The notes under the pieces were generated by a model that searched no databases, had not been told where the DNA came from, and saw nothing but the letters and a program-made list of their open reading frames with translations. Shown here in pieces: positions 26,943 to 37,400 of a stretch of DNA of 64,000 nt (the first letter of the stretch is position 1; the number at the start of each line of letters is the position of its first letter). A program made the translations under genes and the position numbers. Origin of the DNA: Candidatus Thioglobus autotrophicus (GTDB lineage Bacteria; Pseudomonadota; Gammaproteobacteria; PS1; Pseudothioglobaceae); contig JAKUUR010000005.1 in NCBI GenBank assembly GCA_022448455.1, positions 1 through 64,000 of the forward strand, given 5' to 3'.

Positions 26943-29900
26943 CTACCTTTTCACCTTCAATGTCATAAAAAACACTGCTAGATATTTCGCAAGGAATTTC
27001 TTTCAACCCTTGCTTTTTTTGAACTATTTTAACCAGTACTGTTTCATCCATTTTTGCTAAACCCCCTTGAATTTGCGCCATGGCAATAGACCTGTCAAGT
27101 ATGGGACTGAAATAACTGGAGGTAACATAACCGATAGATTTACCCTTATTATCAATAACATGTGCTCCCTCAGGAAGCACAGTAGATGAATCTTTTGTCA
27201 ACAAACCTACTAATTGTAAGCGGTCTTCAGCGCAAAGAGCAGAAATACTAAAAGAGCGACGACCTACATATGAAAAAGGCTTATCTTTTGCAAGAATCCA
27301 ACTCATGTTAACATCCATCGGTGTCATCGAGCCGTCAGTGTCTTGACCAACAATAATGTAACCTTTTTCTGCCCGCAGCACGTGCATTGATTCTGTGCCA
27401 TAAGGAGTTATATTCCATTTCTCGCCAGCAATAGCAACCTGATCCCAAATATATCGTCCATAATTTGCTTCAACATTAATCTCATAAGCAAGCTCACCAG
27501 AGAAGCTGATTCGCATAATTCGAGCATCAACTCCACAAACTGTACCCGGACGCCACTGCATAAATTTGAAATTTTCGCGTTCAAAGTCAACATCTTGACA
27601 AAGCAATTTCACCAACTTGCGTGCATTAGGGCCTACAACGGCAACGGTTGAATACTGATCAGTAACACTATTGAGGTGGACATCTAAATCACTCCACTCA
27701 GTTTGCAACCACATTTCTAATGCAGAGTAAACACTTGCAGCACCACCCGTTGTGGTCGTCATGATGAAATGGTTGTCATTTATACAGGTTGACACACCGT
27801 CATCAATGATCATTCCTTTTTCATTACACATAAGGCCATAGCGACAGCTACCTGGTGCAAGCTTCATCCAAGCATTAGTATAAATTCTTGATAAAAACTC
27901 TCTGGCGTCACTGCCCTGAACGTCGATCTTACCTAGCGTTGAAGCGTCCATCATGCCAAGCGAGGTTCTGACAGCTAAACACTCTCGATACACCGCTTGA
28001 TGAATATTCTCACCAGTTTTTGGATAATACCAAGGACGATACCATTGCCCTACAACTTCAAACTCTGCACCACTTGCAACATGGGAATCATGGATCGTCG
28101 TATAGCGTTGAGGATCAAAAAAGTCTCCAATCTCTCGACCTGCCATGGCACCAAAATCAACTCCAGTGTATGCAGGACGAAAAGTCGTCGTACCTACTTC
28201 CGACATCGGGATTCCCATCAATTCGGCTGCGACTGCTATGCCATTAATATTGCCTGTTTTCCCTTGGTCAGTTCCAAAACCCATAGCTGTGTAGCGTTTA
28301 ATATGTTCAATCGAACGATAACCCTCTCTTATTGAAAGGGCGACATCCAAAGTAGTCACATCATTCTGCAAATCAAGAAATACTTTTGGCTTATTTAGGA
28401 TTTCTTTTGGGGTGAAAAATTGACTAACGTTGAAATAGTTTGAGTAATTTTCACTCAAGATTTCTTGTGTCAACTTACTCACAGTACCCAACGCATTGAG
28501 AGTAAATTGGGCTTTATTTTTGCCATCATTGATGGCATCTTGCCAAGCACTTGCACCTGCTACTGCGCCACACACCTCCCTATTATCTCGTTCTTGTTGT
28601 GGTAAAAATGATTGTGAAACTTCATCAAAATAAGTTTTTGCACCGTTATGACAGTCAAGATGAACGACTGGATTAAAACCGCCAGAAGTTGCCAATAAGT
28701 CACAACTCAATGTTTGTGTATCTCCAAAAACCTGCCAATCATTGCCTTGAAGCTTTGTTTGTACAATTTCAACACCTTTAACCCGGTGCGAACCAAGTGC
28801 CTTAACAATAGAATAACCCTGTAAAACCTTGACACCTGAGTGTTTTAGTTCGGCAACAATCTCAATTGGATCTTCGGAAGATCTGACGTCAACAACTATA
28901 CATTCAATGTCATTAACATGAAGGTCTCTAGCAGTACTATAAATACTGTCATTGTTGCCATATATAACAACTTTTTTACCTGAAATTACACCATATTCAT
29001 GCAAGTAACGTCTCACTGATTGACTCAACATAATATTGGTCAAATCATTAGCCTCAAAAAGCATAGGACGTTCATGGGCACCTGTTGCTAAAATTACTTC
29101 TTTGGCTCGAATTCTATGTATTATTTTTCTAGCCTTTTGGGGCTCCGATGAAGTTAATGACTCAGCTGTTGTGATAGTTTCTAGAACTTCAATGTAGTTC
29201 TGGTCATGCCACGCATAGGCGGTTGATTGGGTCAGCAAGGTAAATCGCTCACTGTCCTCATTAGCAAAAGATAATAATCTATTAACACTATCCTTATGCC
29301 ATGTCATAGCAGCTTCATCACTCGAGAATTCATTAAATAATTCGCCACCTAATTGTGTACGTTCATCAACCAGAATAACTCTTTCTTTCTTAGAATTATT
29401 GAGAACCTCCAATGCTGCTGAAATGCCTGCAGCACCGCCACCAATGACAACGACTTCAGCATGATGAAAGATATGGTCGTAAACATCAACATCTTCCTCA
29501 GTTGGCGCTTTTGAAAAGCCTGAAAATGCACGGATACTGTCTTCTACTTTTGCCCAAACCTTTTGTTTGATAAAAGTCTTATAGTAAAAACCGGCCGGCA
29601 TAAAACGATGTAATGGTTTGATAAAGGCACGTATATCGAATGCATTTGGATTGCTTGCACTAACAGCACTTAGGCCATCATAGAGCATAATTTCAGTAGC
29701 CTTTAGGTTAGGTGTATAACGACCACCTATTTCTAATGATACCAAGGCATTTGGCTCTTCAACACCTGCAGCTATAAGGCCACGTTTTCGTCCATACTTA
29801 AAACTTCTTGTAAACAAAAGGGCATCATTCGCCAGTAATGCAGATGCTAAAGTGTCGCCCTCATAACCTTTATACCGTTTATTGTTAAAAATAAAATTTA

Positions 29901-29949
29901 ACGACTTAGAATAGTCAACTTGATGGCTTGGATGTTGTGCTAATCTCAT
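26929..29949 (-). CDS. soxA: Sarcosine oxidase alpha subunit
   Basis: The 1006-residue catalytic and structural subunit binds NAD and folate. The N-terminal part has GDTLASALLAND and the Rossmann GGGAAGISAALEV (around 168), with a second dinucleotide motif in VVIYGNNDS. The C-terminal third is a GcvT-like tetrahydrofolate-binding domain (GTESMHVLRAEKGYIIVGQD, MTPMDVNMSW). Together with SoxB the complex demethylates sarcosine to glycine, passing the methyl carbon to THF. The start overlaps soxD as ATGA. Confidence 0.97.
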   Translation of the reverse strand: MRLAQHPSHQVDYSKSLNFIFNNKRYKGYEGDTLASALLANDALLFTRSFKYGRKRGLIAAGVEEPNALVSLEIGGRYTPNLKATEIMLYDGLSAVSASNPNAFDIRAFIKPLHRFMPAGFYYKTFIKQKVWAKVEDSIRAFSGFSKAPTEEDVDVYDHIFHHAEVVVIGGGAAGISAALEVLNNSKKERVILVDERTQLGGELFNEFSSDEAAMTWHKDSVNRLLSFANEDSERFTLLTQSTAYAWHDQNYIEVLETITTAESLTSSEPQKARKIIHRIRAKEVILATGAHERPMLFEANDLTNIMLSQSVRRYLHEYGVISGKKVVIYGNNDSIYSTARDLHVNDIECIVVDVRSSEDPIEIVAELKHSGVKVLQGYSIVKALGSHRVKGVEIVQTKLQGNDWQVFGDTQTLSCDLLATSGGFNPVVHLDCHNGAKTYFDEVSQSFLPQQERDNREVCGAVAGASAWQDAINDGKNKAQFTLNALGTVSKLTQEILSENYSNYFNVSQFFTPKEILNKPKVFLDLQNDVTTLDVALSIREGYRSIEHIKRYTAMGFGTDQGKTGNINGIAVAAELMGIPMSEVGTTTFRPAYTGVDFGAMAGREIGDFFDPQRYTTIHDSHVASGAEFEVVGQWYRPWYYPKTGENIHQAVYRECLAVRTSLGMMDASTLGKIDVQGSDAREFLSRIYTNAWMKLAPGSCRYGLMCNEKGMIIDDGVSTCINDNHFIMTTTTGGAASVYSALEMWLQTEWSDLDVHLNSVTDQYSTVAVVGPNARKLVKLLCQDVDFERENFKFMQWRPGTVCGVDARIMRISFSGELAYEINVEANYGRYIWDQVAIAGEKWNITPYGTESMHVLRAEKGYIIVGQDTDGSMTPMDVNMSWILAKDKPFSYVGRRSFSISALCAEDRLQLVGLLTKDSSTVLPEGAHVIDNKGKSIGYVTSSYFSPILDRSIAMAQIQGGLAKMDETVLVKIVQKKQGLKEIPCEISSSVFYDIEGEKVDGND

Positions 29950-30230
29950 AATTCAGTCTCGCTATTTCTTGCACCGAAAGGTGCCACTTGTAATATTTGG
30001 TGACTGATAGTTGAGCGCTCTACCAAGAAATATTTTCGACAGCCGTTGCTGTGAACCCATTGTTCCCAATGATTGCCTTTGTGGTTGGTGCGGTAAAAAA
30101 CGTAATCGGCCCACTCTTCGTCACTGATACCTTCTGGACTCTTAGGCCTTGCGATAAAAGCTTCCCCGGCTGGGGAAAATTCACTCTGGTCTCTTGATTC
30201 TTTACAGTATGGACAATGAATTAATAACAT
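29946..30230 (-). CDS. soxD: Sarcosine oxidase delta subunit
   Basis: The 94-residue zinc-binding subunit has the family pattern LIHCPYCKESRDQSEF with CxxC, HWEQWVHSNGCRKYF supplying the third cysteine and histidine ligands, and a C-terminal tail. It sits between soxB and soxA in the canonical BDAG order. Confidence 0.96.
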   Translation of the reverse strand: MLLIHCPYCKESRDQSEFSPAGEAFIARPKSPEGISDEEWADYVFYRTNHKGNHWEQWVHSNGCRKYFLVERSTISHQILQVAPFGARNSETEL

Positions 30231-30249
30231 ATTACTACCTATTTTTTAA

Positions 30250-31500
30250 CTAGTGAGCGACACCTGCGGCGCCATGCTCGTCAATTAGAGCGCCAGTTTT
30301 AAAACGATCAATGTGGAATGGCTCTGCTAGTGGGTGCTGTTTATCTTGGGCAATGGTATGTGCAAAAACATGACCAGAACCTGGTGTCGCTTTAAAGCCT
30401 CCTGTTCCCCAACCACAATTAAAGTATAAACCCTCAACATTTGTCGGACTAATAATAGGGCAAGCGTCAGGACAGACATCAACAATACCACCCCATTGTC
30501 TGTTCATACGGACGCGCGAAAATATTGGAAATAATTCCAATATAGCTGCTGCAGCATGCTCAACAATCTTTGTGCTGCCTCTCTGAGCATAGGAGTTATA
30601 GCCATCAATCCCCGCACCAATGACAAGGTCTCCTTTATCACTTTGGCTAATGTAGCCATGAACGGCGTTAGACATCACAACAGTATGTAGTACCGGTTTC
30701 ATTGCTTCAGAAACAAATGCCTGCAAAGGGTGACTCTCAATTGGCAATCTAAGACCGGCCATTTTTGCCAGCACTGAAGAATGACCTGCACTGACACAAC
30801 CAATACGGTCTGCCATAATTTCTCCCTTGGTTGTTTTAACGCCTTTCACTCTTCCCTCTTCGACCTCAATATCAATCACTTCGCAATCTTGAATGATGTC
30901 AACACCAAGCATTGAAGCGGCTCTAGCAAAACCCCAAGCAATACCATCATGTCTTGCAACACCCCCGCGTGACTGGTAGGAAGCACCCATAATTGGGTAT
31001 CTTGCATTTTTTGATGTATTTATAATGGGAATTTGTTGCTTTATCTCATTAGCGTCAACAACCACAGCATCGACACCATTCAGAACGTTTGCATTAACTC
31101 TACGTTCAATATCTCGCATATTTTGTAGGCTATGACCTAGATTGTAAACACCTCTCTGGCTAAACATGACATTAAAATTGAGATCTTCACTGATACCTTC
31201 CCAAAGTTTCAGTGCATGTTCGTAAAGGCTTGAAGCTTCATCTCTAAGATAGTTTGAACGAATAATAGTAGTGTTTCTACCGGTATTGCCACCGCCAATA
31301 TAACCTTTTTCGACAACAGCAACATTGTTGATGCCGCATTCTTTTGCTAAATAGTAAGCAGTCGCTAAACCGTGCCCTCCACCGCCAATGATGATGACGT
31401 CATATTTAGATTTGGGTTGAATCAACGGAATCGCTTGATCCCAATCTTGGCCACTCAAGCCAGCCTTTAATAATGAATACCAGGAATATTTTTTTTGCAT
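30250..31500 (-). CDS. soxB: Sarcosine oxidase beta subunit
   Basis: The flavoprotein subunit oxidises sarcosine. The 416-residue protein has the N-terminal FAD-binding [19 protein letters not shown], the [16 protein letters not shown] segment carrying the covalent-FMN region of the family, and the C-terminal [17 protein letters not shown]. The open frame extends to a TTG at 31512, but [17 protein letters not shown] from the ATG at 31500 is the normal start. It is first in soxBDAG, with 241 bases upstream that must hold the promoter. Confidence 0.97.
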   Translation of the reverse strand: MQKKYSWYSLLKAGLSGQDWDQAIPLIQPKSKYDVIIIGGGGHGLATAYYLAKECGINNVAVVEKGYIGGGNTGRNTTIIRSNYLRDEASSLYEHALKLWEGISEDLNFNVMFSQRGVYNLGHSLQNMRDIERRVNANVLNGVDAVVVDANEIKQQIPIINTSKNARYPIMGASYQSRGGVARHDGIAWGFARAASMLGVDIIQDCEVIDIEVEEGRVKGVKTTKGEIMADRIGCVSAGHSSVLAKMAGLRLPIESHPLQAFVSEAMKPVLHTVVMSNAVHGYISQSDKGDLVIGAGIDGYNSYAQRGSTKIVEHAAAAILELFPIFSRVRMNRQWGGIVDVCPDACPIISPTNVEGLYFNCGWGTGGFKATPGSGHVFAHTIAQDKQHPLAEPFHIDRFKTGALIDEHGAAGVAH

Positions 31501-31741
31501 AATTCTACTCAACCAATAAATCTATAATTCCAAAACATAATATATCAAATCGCAATTGTAGCACTCAGTGTTATGTAAATGCCTGAGAACACAAAATATT
31601 CAGAGACTATACTTCAACATCTTTTACTATCAGCTTATTAATTAAATTAAAGCAGAAAGTAAAAAGAGCGAATTTTATCAATGAAGCATGCTCAAAGCAA
31701 TAACTTTGTTCTAAGCCAGAAATAATCAGATCACATAATTT

Positions 31742-32638
31742 TTAAGGCATCGGGATAATGTGCTGTTTTCTTGTGGCTATTCCTTGGAAAATAATAGCTG
31801 TCAGAATAAAGAATCCGCCAATAAGGGTATTAGCTTCTGGAGTTTCATGAATTCCAATGATTGGCAACCAAGCCCAAAAAATCCCAGCAACCACTTCAAG
31901 CAGTGTTAGTAGTACAAGTTCCCCGCTAGGTAAATATTTTGCCCCCAAACCAAACAGAATCAATCCGACACCGATAACTAAGCCGTTGATCAAACTTATC
32001 CCTAAATTGATTGGTGGCATTTCAAAACTACCACCTGTTGCAACAAGTAAAATTGATGCTAGTATCACACTAAAAAAGCCAGCAAGTCCCGGAGTTAGCA
32101 ATTTGGGAATCTCAGGATTGTGGCGAATGGTAATCGTATAAATGGCAAAACCAAGTGCCACAAAGAAACCGTAAGTCGCACCAATTATCGTGCTTGATTT
32201 TTCGGCATCCCAAACCATAACAATAACACCAACAACAACAATTACCATGTTTACTAATGTGACTCGACTGAGCCTTTCCCCAAGAATTAAATACCCTAGG
32301 AATGCAGAAAGAGTCGGCGACAATGCGAGCATTAACAAACTCACAGCAACACTTGTTGTCGTTAAAGCATAGATCCAACCAAACATAGTAAGAGATAACA
32401 CAAGACCGCCAAAAACAACCCAAATATCGATTCGTTTCAATGAATTAAGAAAGTTTCTGCCTTCTCTTAACAAAACATAGGCAATAACAACCAAGAAAAT
32501 AGTAATTCCTCGATAAATGAGAAAGGGAAGCCTATAGTGTTCTGCGTCTTCTAATAAACGAACAAGTGGTGCGCCCAAACTCCAGACAAGTCCGCTAATG
32601 ACCACTAGAACAAAACCTAAGAAATAGTTATTCTGCAT
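31742..32638 (-). CDS. EamA/DMT-superfamily transporter
   Basis: The 298-residue integral membrane protein has about ten hydrophobic helices arranged as two EamA repeats, with the GYLILGERLS motif ending the first repeat and FWAWLPIIGIHETPEANTL in the second. The substrate is unknown. It is divergent from the 5-oxoprolinase-like gene and upstream of soxBDAG in the same direction, so export of an amino compound is plausible. Confidence 0.85.
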   Translation of the reverse strand: MQNNYFLGFVLVVISGLVWSLGAPLVRLLEDAEHYRLPFLIYRGITIFLVVIAYVLLREGRNFLNSLKRIDIWVVFGGLVLSLTMFGWIYALTTTSVAVSLLMLALSPTLSAFLGYLILGERLSRVTLVNMVIVVVGVIVMVWDAEKSSTIIGATYGFFVALGFAIYTITIRHNPEIPKLLTPGLAGFFSVILASILLVATGGSFEMPPINLGISLINGLVIGVGLILFGLGAKYLPSGELVLLTLLEVVAGIFWAWLPIIGIHETPEANTLIGGFFILTAIIFQGIATRKQHIIPMP

Positions 32639-32806
32639 TTTTTAAGCCTCTTAATAACATCTGATTAGATGCCACTAATGCGCGCATTTTGTTCTTAAAT
32701 ACAATTTCTGTCAATCATTTTTTTTTACTTAACTATCTGAGCATAATAAAACTTGGAGATTTAATTTAAAATATACTATATCAATTCAAACTTAACAGCG
32801 TAGTGC

Positions 32807-35800
32807 ATGAATTTAGAACCTCAAGAGGATAAAAAACTTTGGCAATTTTGGATTGATCGTGGCGGAACCTTTACAGATATCGTTGGCTGCAACCCAGATG
32901 GTGAGATTTTGATACATAAATTACTCTCAGAAAACCCAAATCAATATTCTGACGCTGCGATTCAGGGCATAAGAGATCTACTCAAGTTAACTCATGAAGA
33001 GGCAATCCCAATGACTCAAATTGATGTCGTAAAAATGGGTACAACGGTTGCCACAAATGCCTTACTAGAAAGACAAGGGGAAAAAACACTGCTTGCAATT
33101 ACCCAAGGTTTTGGGGATATCTTAAGAATTGGTTATCAAAATAGACCCAAACTCTTTGCAATCGATATTCAACTACCAGAAATGCTTTACAGTGACGTGA
33201 TTGAAATTGACGAACGCCTAGACCCACGTGGTTACGTTATTAAACCGCTTGATGAGAAAAATACCGAAAAGCAATTACAAAAATACTTTGTTGACGGTTA
33301 CAGAACAATTGCAATTGTCTTGATGCACGGCTATCGATATCCTGAACATGAAAAAAAAATAGCAGCCATTGCGCAAAGAATTGGTTTTACTCAAATTTCG
33401 ATTAGTCATCAAGTCAGCCCCTTAATGAAAATTATTCCTAGAGGTGATACCACTGTTCTAGACGCATATTTATCACCAGTACTTAGACGCTACGTCAGCC
33501 AAGTAGAAAACGCACTTGGCAGAGAAGCGAAACAAACAGGTCGCTTAATGTTTATGCAATCCCATGGTGGACTAACCGATGCGCGCTTCTTTGCAGGAAA
33601 GGACGCAATACTTTCAGGGCCTGCAGGTGGCGTTGTGGGAATGGCTAAAACAGCGAAAGCAGCAGGCTTTAACAAGTTAATTGGGTTTGACATGGGTGGC
33701 ACTTCAACTGATGTCTCTCATTTCGCTGGTGATTACGAGCGTGCCTTTGAAACCGAAGTTGCTGGGATTAGATGTTGTGCGCCAATGATGCTCATCCATA
33801 CCGTTGCCGCTGGTGGAGGCTCTATACTTCATTTTGACGGATCACGCTATAGAGTTGGTCCTGATTCTGCAGGCGCCAATCCAGGTCCTGCATGTTATCG
33901 AAACGGAGGGCCTTTAACGATTACTGATTGTAATGTCATGTTAGGCAAATTAGACCCAGACTTCTTTCCTAAAGTTTTTGGTCCGAAAGCAGATCAACCT
34001 CTTAATAGTGAAGTTGTAAAAGAAAAATTTAATGATCTAACAAAACAAATCGAAAATGCAACAGGCAAACCAATCACACCCCAAGAAGTTGCAGAAGGTT
34101 TTCTATCTATTGCCATTGACAACATGAGTAATGCTATCAAAAAAATCTCAGTTCAGAGAGGTCATGATGTAAGTGACTATACCTTATCTTGTTTTGGTGG
34201 TGCAGGCGCACAACATGCATGTCTAGTTGCAGACAATTTGGGAATGAAGCAAATTCACTTACACCCGTTCGCAGGGGTTTTGTCAGCCTTTGGCATAGGT
34301 CTTGCAGACACTCGCACAATTAATGACATGGCAATTGAAGCTCAACTTGATCAACAACTAATCACCACCATTTCTTTAGAGCTTAAGACACTCAAGCAAA
34401 GGGGCGTTGAAGACTTATTAGCCCAAGGATTGAATACCTCAACACTGATTTACCATCAACGTGTTTATATCCGCTATCTAGGTTCGGATACAGCAATAGC
34501 AGTCACCTTTAACAATCTTGAGGAACTTATAAAAGAATTTGAAAGCATTCATTTTGACCGATTTGGCTTCACCTCTCCTGAAAAAAAACTGATAGTTGAG
34601 TCCATTCAAGTCGAAACTGTATCAAAAAGTACACAAACTACCTTAAAGAGAAGCACCTTGAGCACAAAGCAAATCTTAACATTGGCTGAACGGCAAGCTG
34701 TAATGGCTGGAAATATACACAATGTTTGTTTTTATGATCGTGAACAAATCCCTATAAACTTTGAAATTAAAGGACCTGCTATTATCATTGAAAAAGCCTC
34801 CACTATTGTTATTGAGCCAGGCTGGAGGGCACAGCTTTCATCAAATAATGATTTAATTCTAGAACGAATTGAACCACTCAAAAGGCAAAACGCTATAGGC
34901 ACCAATGTTGACCCTGTGATGCTTGAGGTATTTAATAACCTGTTTATGAATATTGCTGAACAAATGGGTACAGTTCTTGAAAATACTGCGGCCTCTGTGA
35001 ACATCAAAGAGAGACTTGACTTTTCCTGCGCAATTTTTACACCTGAAGGTGAGCTTGTAGCCAATGCACCTCATATACCAGTACATTTAGGATCAATGAG
35101 TGAATCCATCAAAACAATTATTCGTGAAAACGCTACCTCAATGAAATCAGGTGACGCATTTTTAATAAATGCACCCTACAACGGCGGAACTCATTTACCT
35201 GATATCACCTTAATTAAACCCGTTTATGATGAAAACAATAGTAAGGTTATTTTTTATGTTGCTAATCGTGGACATCACGCTGACATTGGAGGCATGACAC
35301 CTGGTTCTGCGCCTGCGAACTCGACACATGTTAATGAGGAAGGAGTTCTCATAGACAACTTTAAACTTGTATCTTCAGGAAAATTTTTAGAAAGTGAGAT
35401 ACACCAACTGCTGGGTACTGGTCCCTATCCTGCAAGAAATATAAAACAAAATATTGCTGACTTAAAAGCACAAGTAGCTGCAGCAGAAAAGGGTGCGAAA
35501 GAATTACTAATTATCATTGAGCGTTATGGTCTTGATGTTGTTCATGCTTATATGCAGCACGTACAAGACAATGCAGAGGAGTCAGTTCGCAGGATTATAG
35601 ATGTACTGAAAGATACTAGTTTCACTTATAAAATGGATGATGGCCATCAAGTAAGTGTTGCCATTAAGGTTGATAAAATCAGACGTTGCGCAACCATTGA
35701 TTTTACTGGAACCAGTTCACAACACCCCGGCAACTATAATGCACCAATTGCAATCTGCTATGCCGCTGTACTTTATGTCTTTCGCTGCCTAATTGACGAT

Positions 35801-36439
35801 GACATCCCGCTAAATAATGGGTGCTTTAAGCCACTAAATATAATCGTACCTGAGAAGAGCATGATTAATCCCGTCTATCCAGCCGCAGTTGTCGCCGGTA
35901 ATGTTGAGACTTCTCAATATATAGTTGATGCACTGTTTGGTGCCCTGGGAAAGATGGCTGCATCACAAGGCACAATGAATAATTACATTTGGGGAAATGA
36001 CAGAATACAAAACTATGAAACTATATGTGGTGGTTCTGGCGCTAGTGCTAATCAAAACGGATGTAGTGCAGTTCAGACTCATATGACTAATACCAGATTA
36101 ACAGACCCAGAAGTTTTAGAGTGGCGCTTTCCTGTAAGACTTGAAACTTTTAAAATTAGAAAAAATTCCGGTGGCAAAGGTAAGTACAAAGGCGGAGAAG
36201 GGGTGGATCGACAGATGCGCTTTCTTGAACCAATGACCGTTAATATGATAGCAGGACATCGAATTGAACCTCCTTATGGAATTGCAGGAGGCGAGCCAGG
36301 TGCTGTCGGTGAAAATTACGTCGTTCACTCTGATCAAAAAATTACAAATATAGGAACAAAGGGTCAAGTCGAAGTCAATAAAAATGATATTTTTATCTTA
36401 AAAACTCCCGGTGGTGGCGGTTATGGCTACCCTGACTAA
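32807..36439 (+). CDS. 5-oxoprolinase/hydantoinase family fusion (ATP-dependent)
   Basis: The 1210-residue protein has HyuA and HyuB domains in one chain, the architecture of 5-oxoprolinase (OPLAH), which cleaves 5-oxoproline to glutamate with ATP. WQFWIDRGGTFTDIVG opens the hydantoinase A N-domain, FDMGGTSTDVSHFAGDYER and HTVAAGGGSI lie in HyuA, and NIKERLDFSCAIF with GGTHLPDITLI in HyuB from about residue 700. A 1210-residue fusion fits 5-oxoprolinase. However, the nearby creatinase and sarcosine oxidase raise the alternative of N-methylhydantoin hydrolysis in creatinine breakdown, which is usually catalysed by a two-subunit relative. Confidence 0.88.
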   Translation: MNLEPQEDKKLWQFWIDRGGTFTDIVGCNPDGEILIHKLLSENPNQYSDAAIQGIRDLLKLTHEEAIPMTQIDVVKMGTTVATNALLERQGEKTLLAITQGFGDILRIGYQNRPKLFAIDIQLPEMLYSDVIEIDERLDPRGYVIKPLDEKNTEKQLQKYFVDGYRTIAIVLMHGYRYPEHEKKIAAIAQRIGFTQISISHQVSPLMKIIPRGDTTVLDAYLSPVLRRYVSQVENALGREAKQTGRLMFMQSHGGLTDARFFAGKDAILSGPAGGVVGMAKTAKAAGFNKLIGFDMGGTSTDVSHFAGDYERAFETEVAGIRCCAPMMLIHTVAAGGGSILHFDGSRYRVGPDSAGANPGPACYRNGGPLTITDCNVMLGKLDPDFFPKVFGPKADQPLNSEVVKEKFNDLTKQIENATGKPITPQEVAEGFLSIAIDNMSNAIKKISVQRGHDVSDYTLSCFGGAGAQHACLVADNLGMKQIHLHPFAGVLSAFGIGLADTRTINDMAIEAQLDQQLITTISLELKTLKQRGVEDLLAQGLNTSTLIYHQRVYIRYLGSDTAIAVTFNNLEELIKEFESIHFDRFGFTSPEKKLIVESIQVETVSKSTQTTLKRSTLSTKQILTLAERQAVMAGNIHNVCFYDREQIPINFEIKGPAIIIEKASTIVIEPGWRAQLSSNNDLILERIEPLKRQNAIGTNVDPVMLEVFNNLFMNIAEQMGTVLENTAASVNIKERLDFSCAIFTPEGELVANAPHIPVHLGSMSESIKTIIRENATSMKSGDAFLINAPYNGGTHLPDITLIKPVYDENNSKVIFYVANRGHHADIGGMTPGSAPANSTHVNEEGVLIDNFKLVSSGKFLESEIHQLLGTGPYPARNIKQNIADLKAQVAAAEKGAKELLIIIERYGLDVVHAYMQHVQDNAEESVRRIIDVLKDTSFTYKMDDGHQVSVAIKVDKIRRCATIDFTGTSSQHPGNYNAPIAICYAAVLYVFRCLIDDDIPLNNGCFKPLNIIVPEKSMINPVYPAAVVAGNVETSQYIVDALFGALGKMAASQGTMNNYIWGNDRIQNYETICGGSGASANQNGCSAVQTHMTNTRLTDPEVLEWRFPVRLETFKIRKNSGGKGKYKGGEGVDRQMRFLEPMTVNMIAGHRIEPPYGIAGGEPGAVGENYVVHSDQKITNIGTKGQVEVNKNDIFILKTPGGGGYGYPD

Positions 36440-36506
36440 TATATGTATTTATAATGGAGCAGAGCTAATTAGACGCTCATCATTAAAACTGAAAGAGAGT
36501 TGAACT

Positions 36507-37370
36507 ATGAAAAACATCAAACAAAACCAGGCCCCTCTTGATGCCCATAAACGCCAACAAAATAAACCCGTTATCGCCTATCCTATAGATGCCTTGCCTA
36601 AATCAAATAAAGACCTCTACGAATCTGCAAGAAAGCAATTAACTTTGATTGATGAAACCATCATTCCTCCAAGAGAGGCAAAAACTTTTGTTGTTCCTGC
36701 GGGTCATTTTTTTCGAATTGTATGTAGCGAAGGCCCACAAGTAGGAGATCTAAACCTTTGGAACAATGACAACATCAATGAGCACTTTTATAGTGGCAAA
36801 ACGAGAGCACTTTATGGCACCCATGTTAGTACCGCTGATCGCCTATATTCAAATTTTCCCTATCTCAGACCGATGGCGACTATCACCCACGACACACTAG
36901 ATTGGTATGGCTGGGACAAAGATGGCGGCGGTGTCCACGATGTCATTGGTACTCGCTGCGACCCCTACACTCATATGGCGCTTAGTGGAAATGAATATCA
37001 TTATTGCTGCCATTCAAACCTTTGTCGAGCGCTATCCAAGCAGCAAAGAAAACCAATCTCTGAAATAGAAATCCTAGTTCATGATGTTCTTAATGTTTTC
37101 ATGTGTACTGGCTTTACCAAAGACACCCACCAGTACTTTATGAAAGCGAGTCCAGTTCGCCCTCATGACTTCATTGAGATGTTTGCTGAAATTAACTTGT
37201 TGGGAGCGCTGTCAGCCTGCCCTGGAGGAGATTGCAGTTCTTCACATTCAAGTGACTCAGCCACTTGTTATCCTTTGAAGGTTGAAATTTATAAGCCAAA
37301 TCAGGATAGCTTGAATGACTGGCGCCCACCATCAACTAGTAAATATTCTGGCGATCATGGTTATAAATGA
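36507..37370 (+). CDS. DUF1989 (urea carboxylase-associated) family protein
   Basis: The 287-residue protein matches DUF1989: VVPAGHFFRIVCSEGPQVGDLNLW, DRLYSNFPYLRPMATITHDTLDWY, HDVIGTRCDPYT, and HDVLNVFMCTGF, with several conserved cysteines and histidines suggesting metal binding. Family members often sit beside urea carboxylase and have been linked to carbamate or guanidine metabolism, but no function is certain. It follows the hydantoinase gene by 67 bases with an AGAGAG ribosome-binding site. Creatinase 3 kb downstream would release urea. Confidence 0.82.
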   Translation: MKNIKQNQAPLDAHKRQQNKPVIAYPIDALPKSNKDLYESARKQLTLIDETIIPPREAKTFVVPAGHFFRIVCSEGPQVGDLNLWNNDNINEHFYSGKTRALYGTHVSTADRLYSNFPYLRPMATITHDTLDWYGWDKDGGGVHDVIGTRCDPYTHMALSGNEYHYCCHSNLCRALSKQQRKPISEIEILVHDVLNVFMCTGFTKDTHQYFMKASPVRPHDFIEMFAEINLLGALSACPGGDCSSSHSSDSATCYPLKVEIYKPNQDSLNDWRPPSTSKYSGDHGYK

Positions 37371-37400
37371 AACTGAATTACATACATTCAAATATAGTAA

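Noticed and set aside
27408-28335. Several open frames antisense to or within soxA
   Set aside because: They are shadows of a strongly conserved coding sequence and show no independent start signals or homology.
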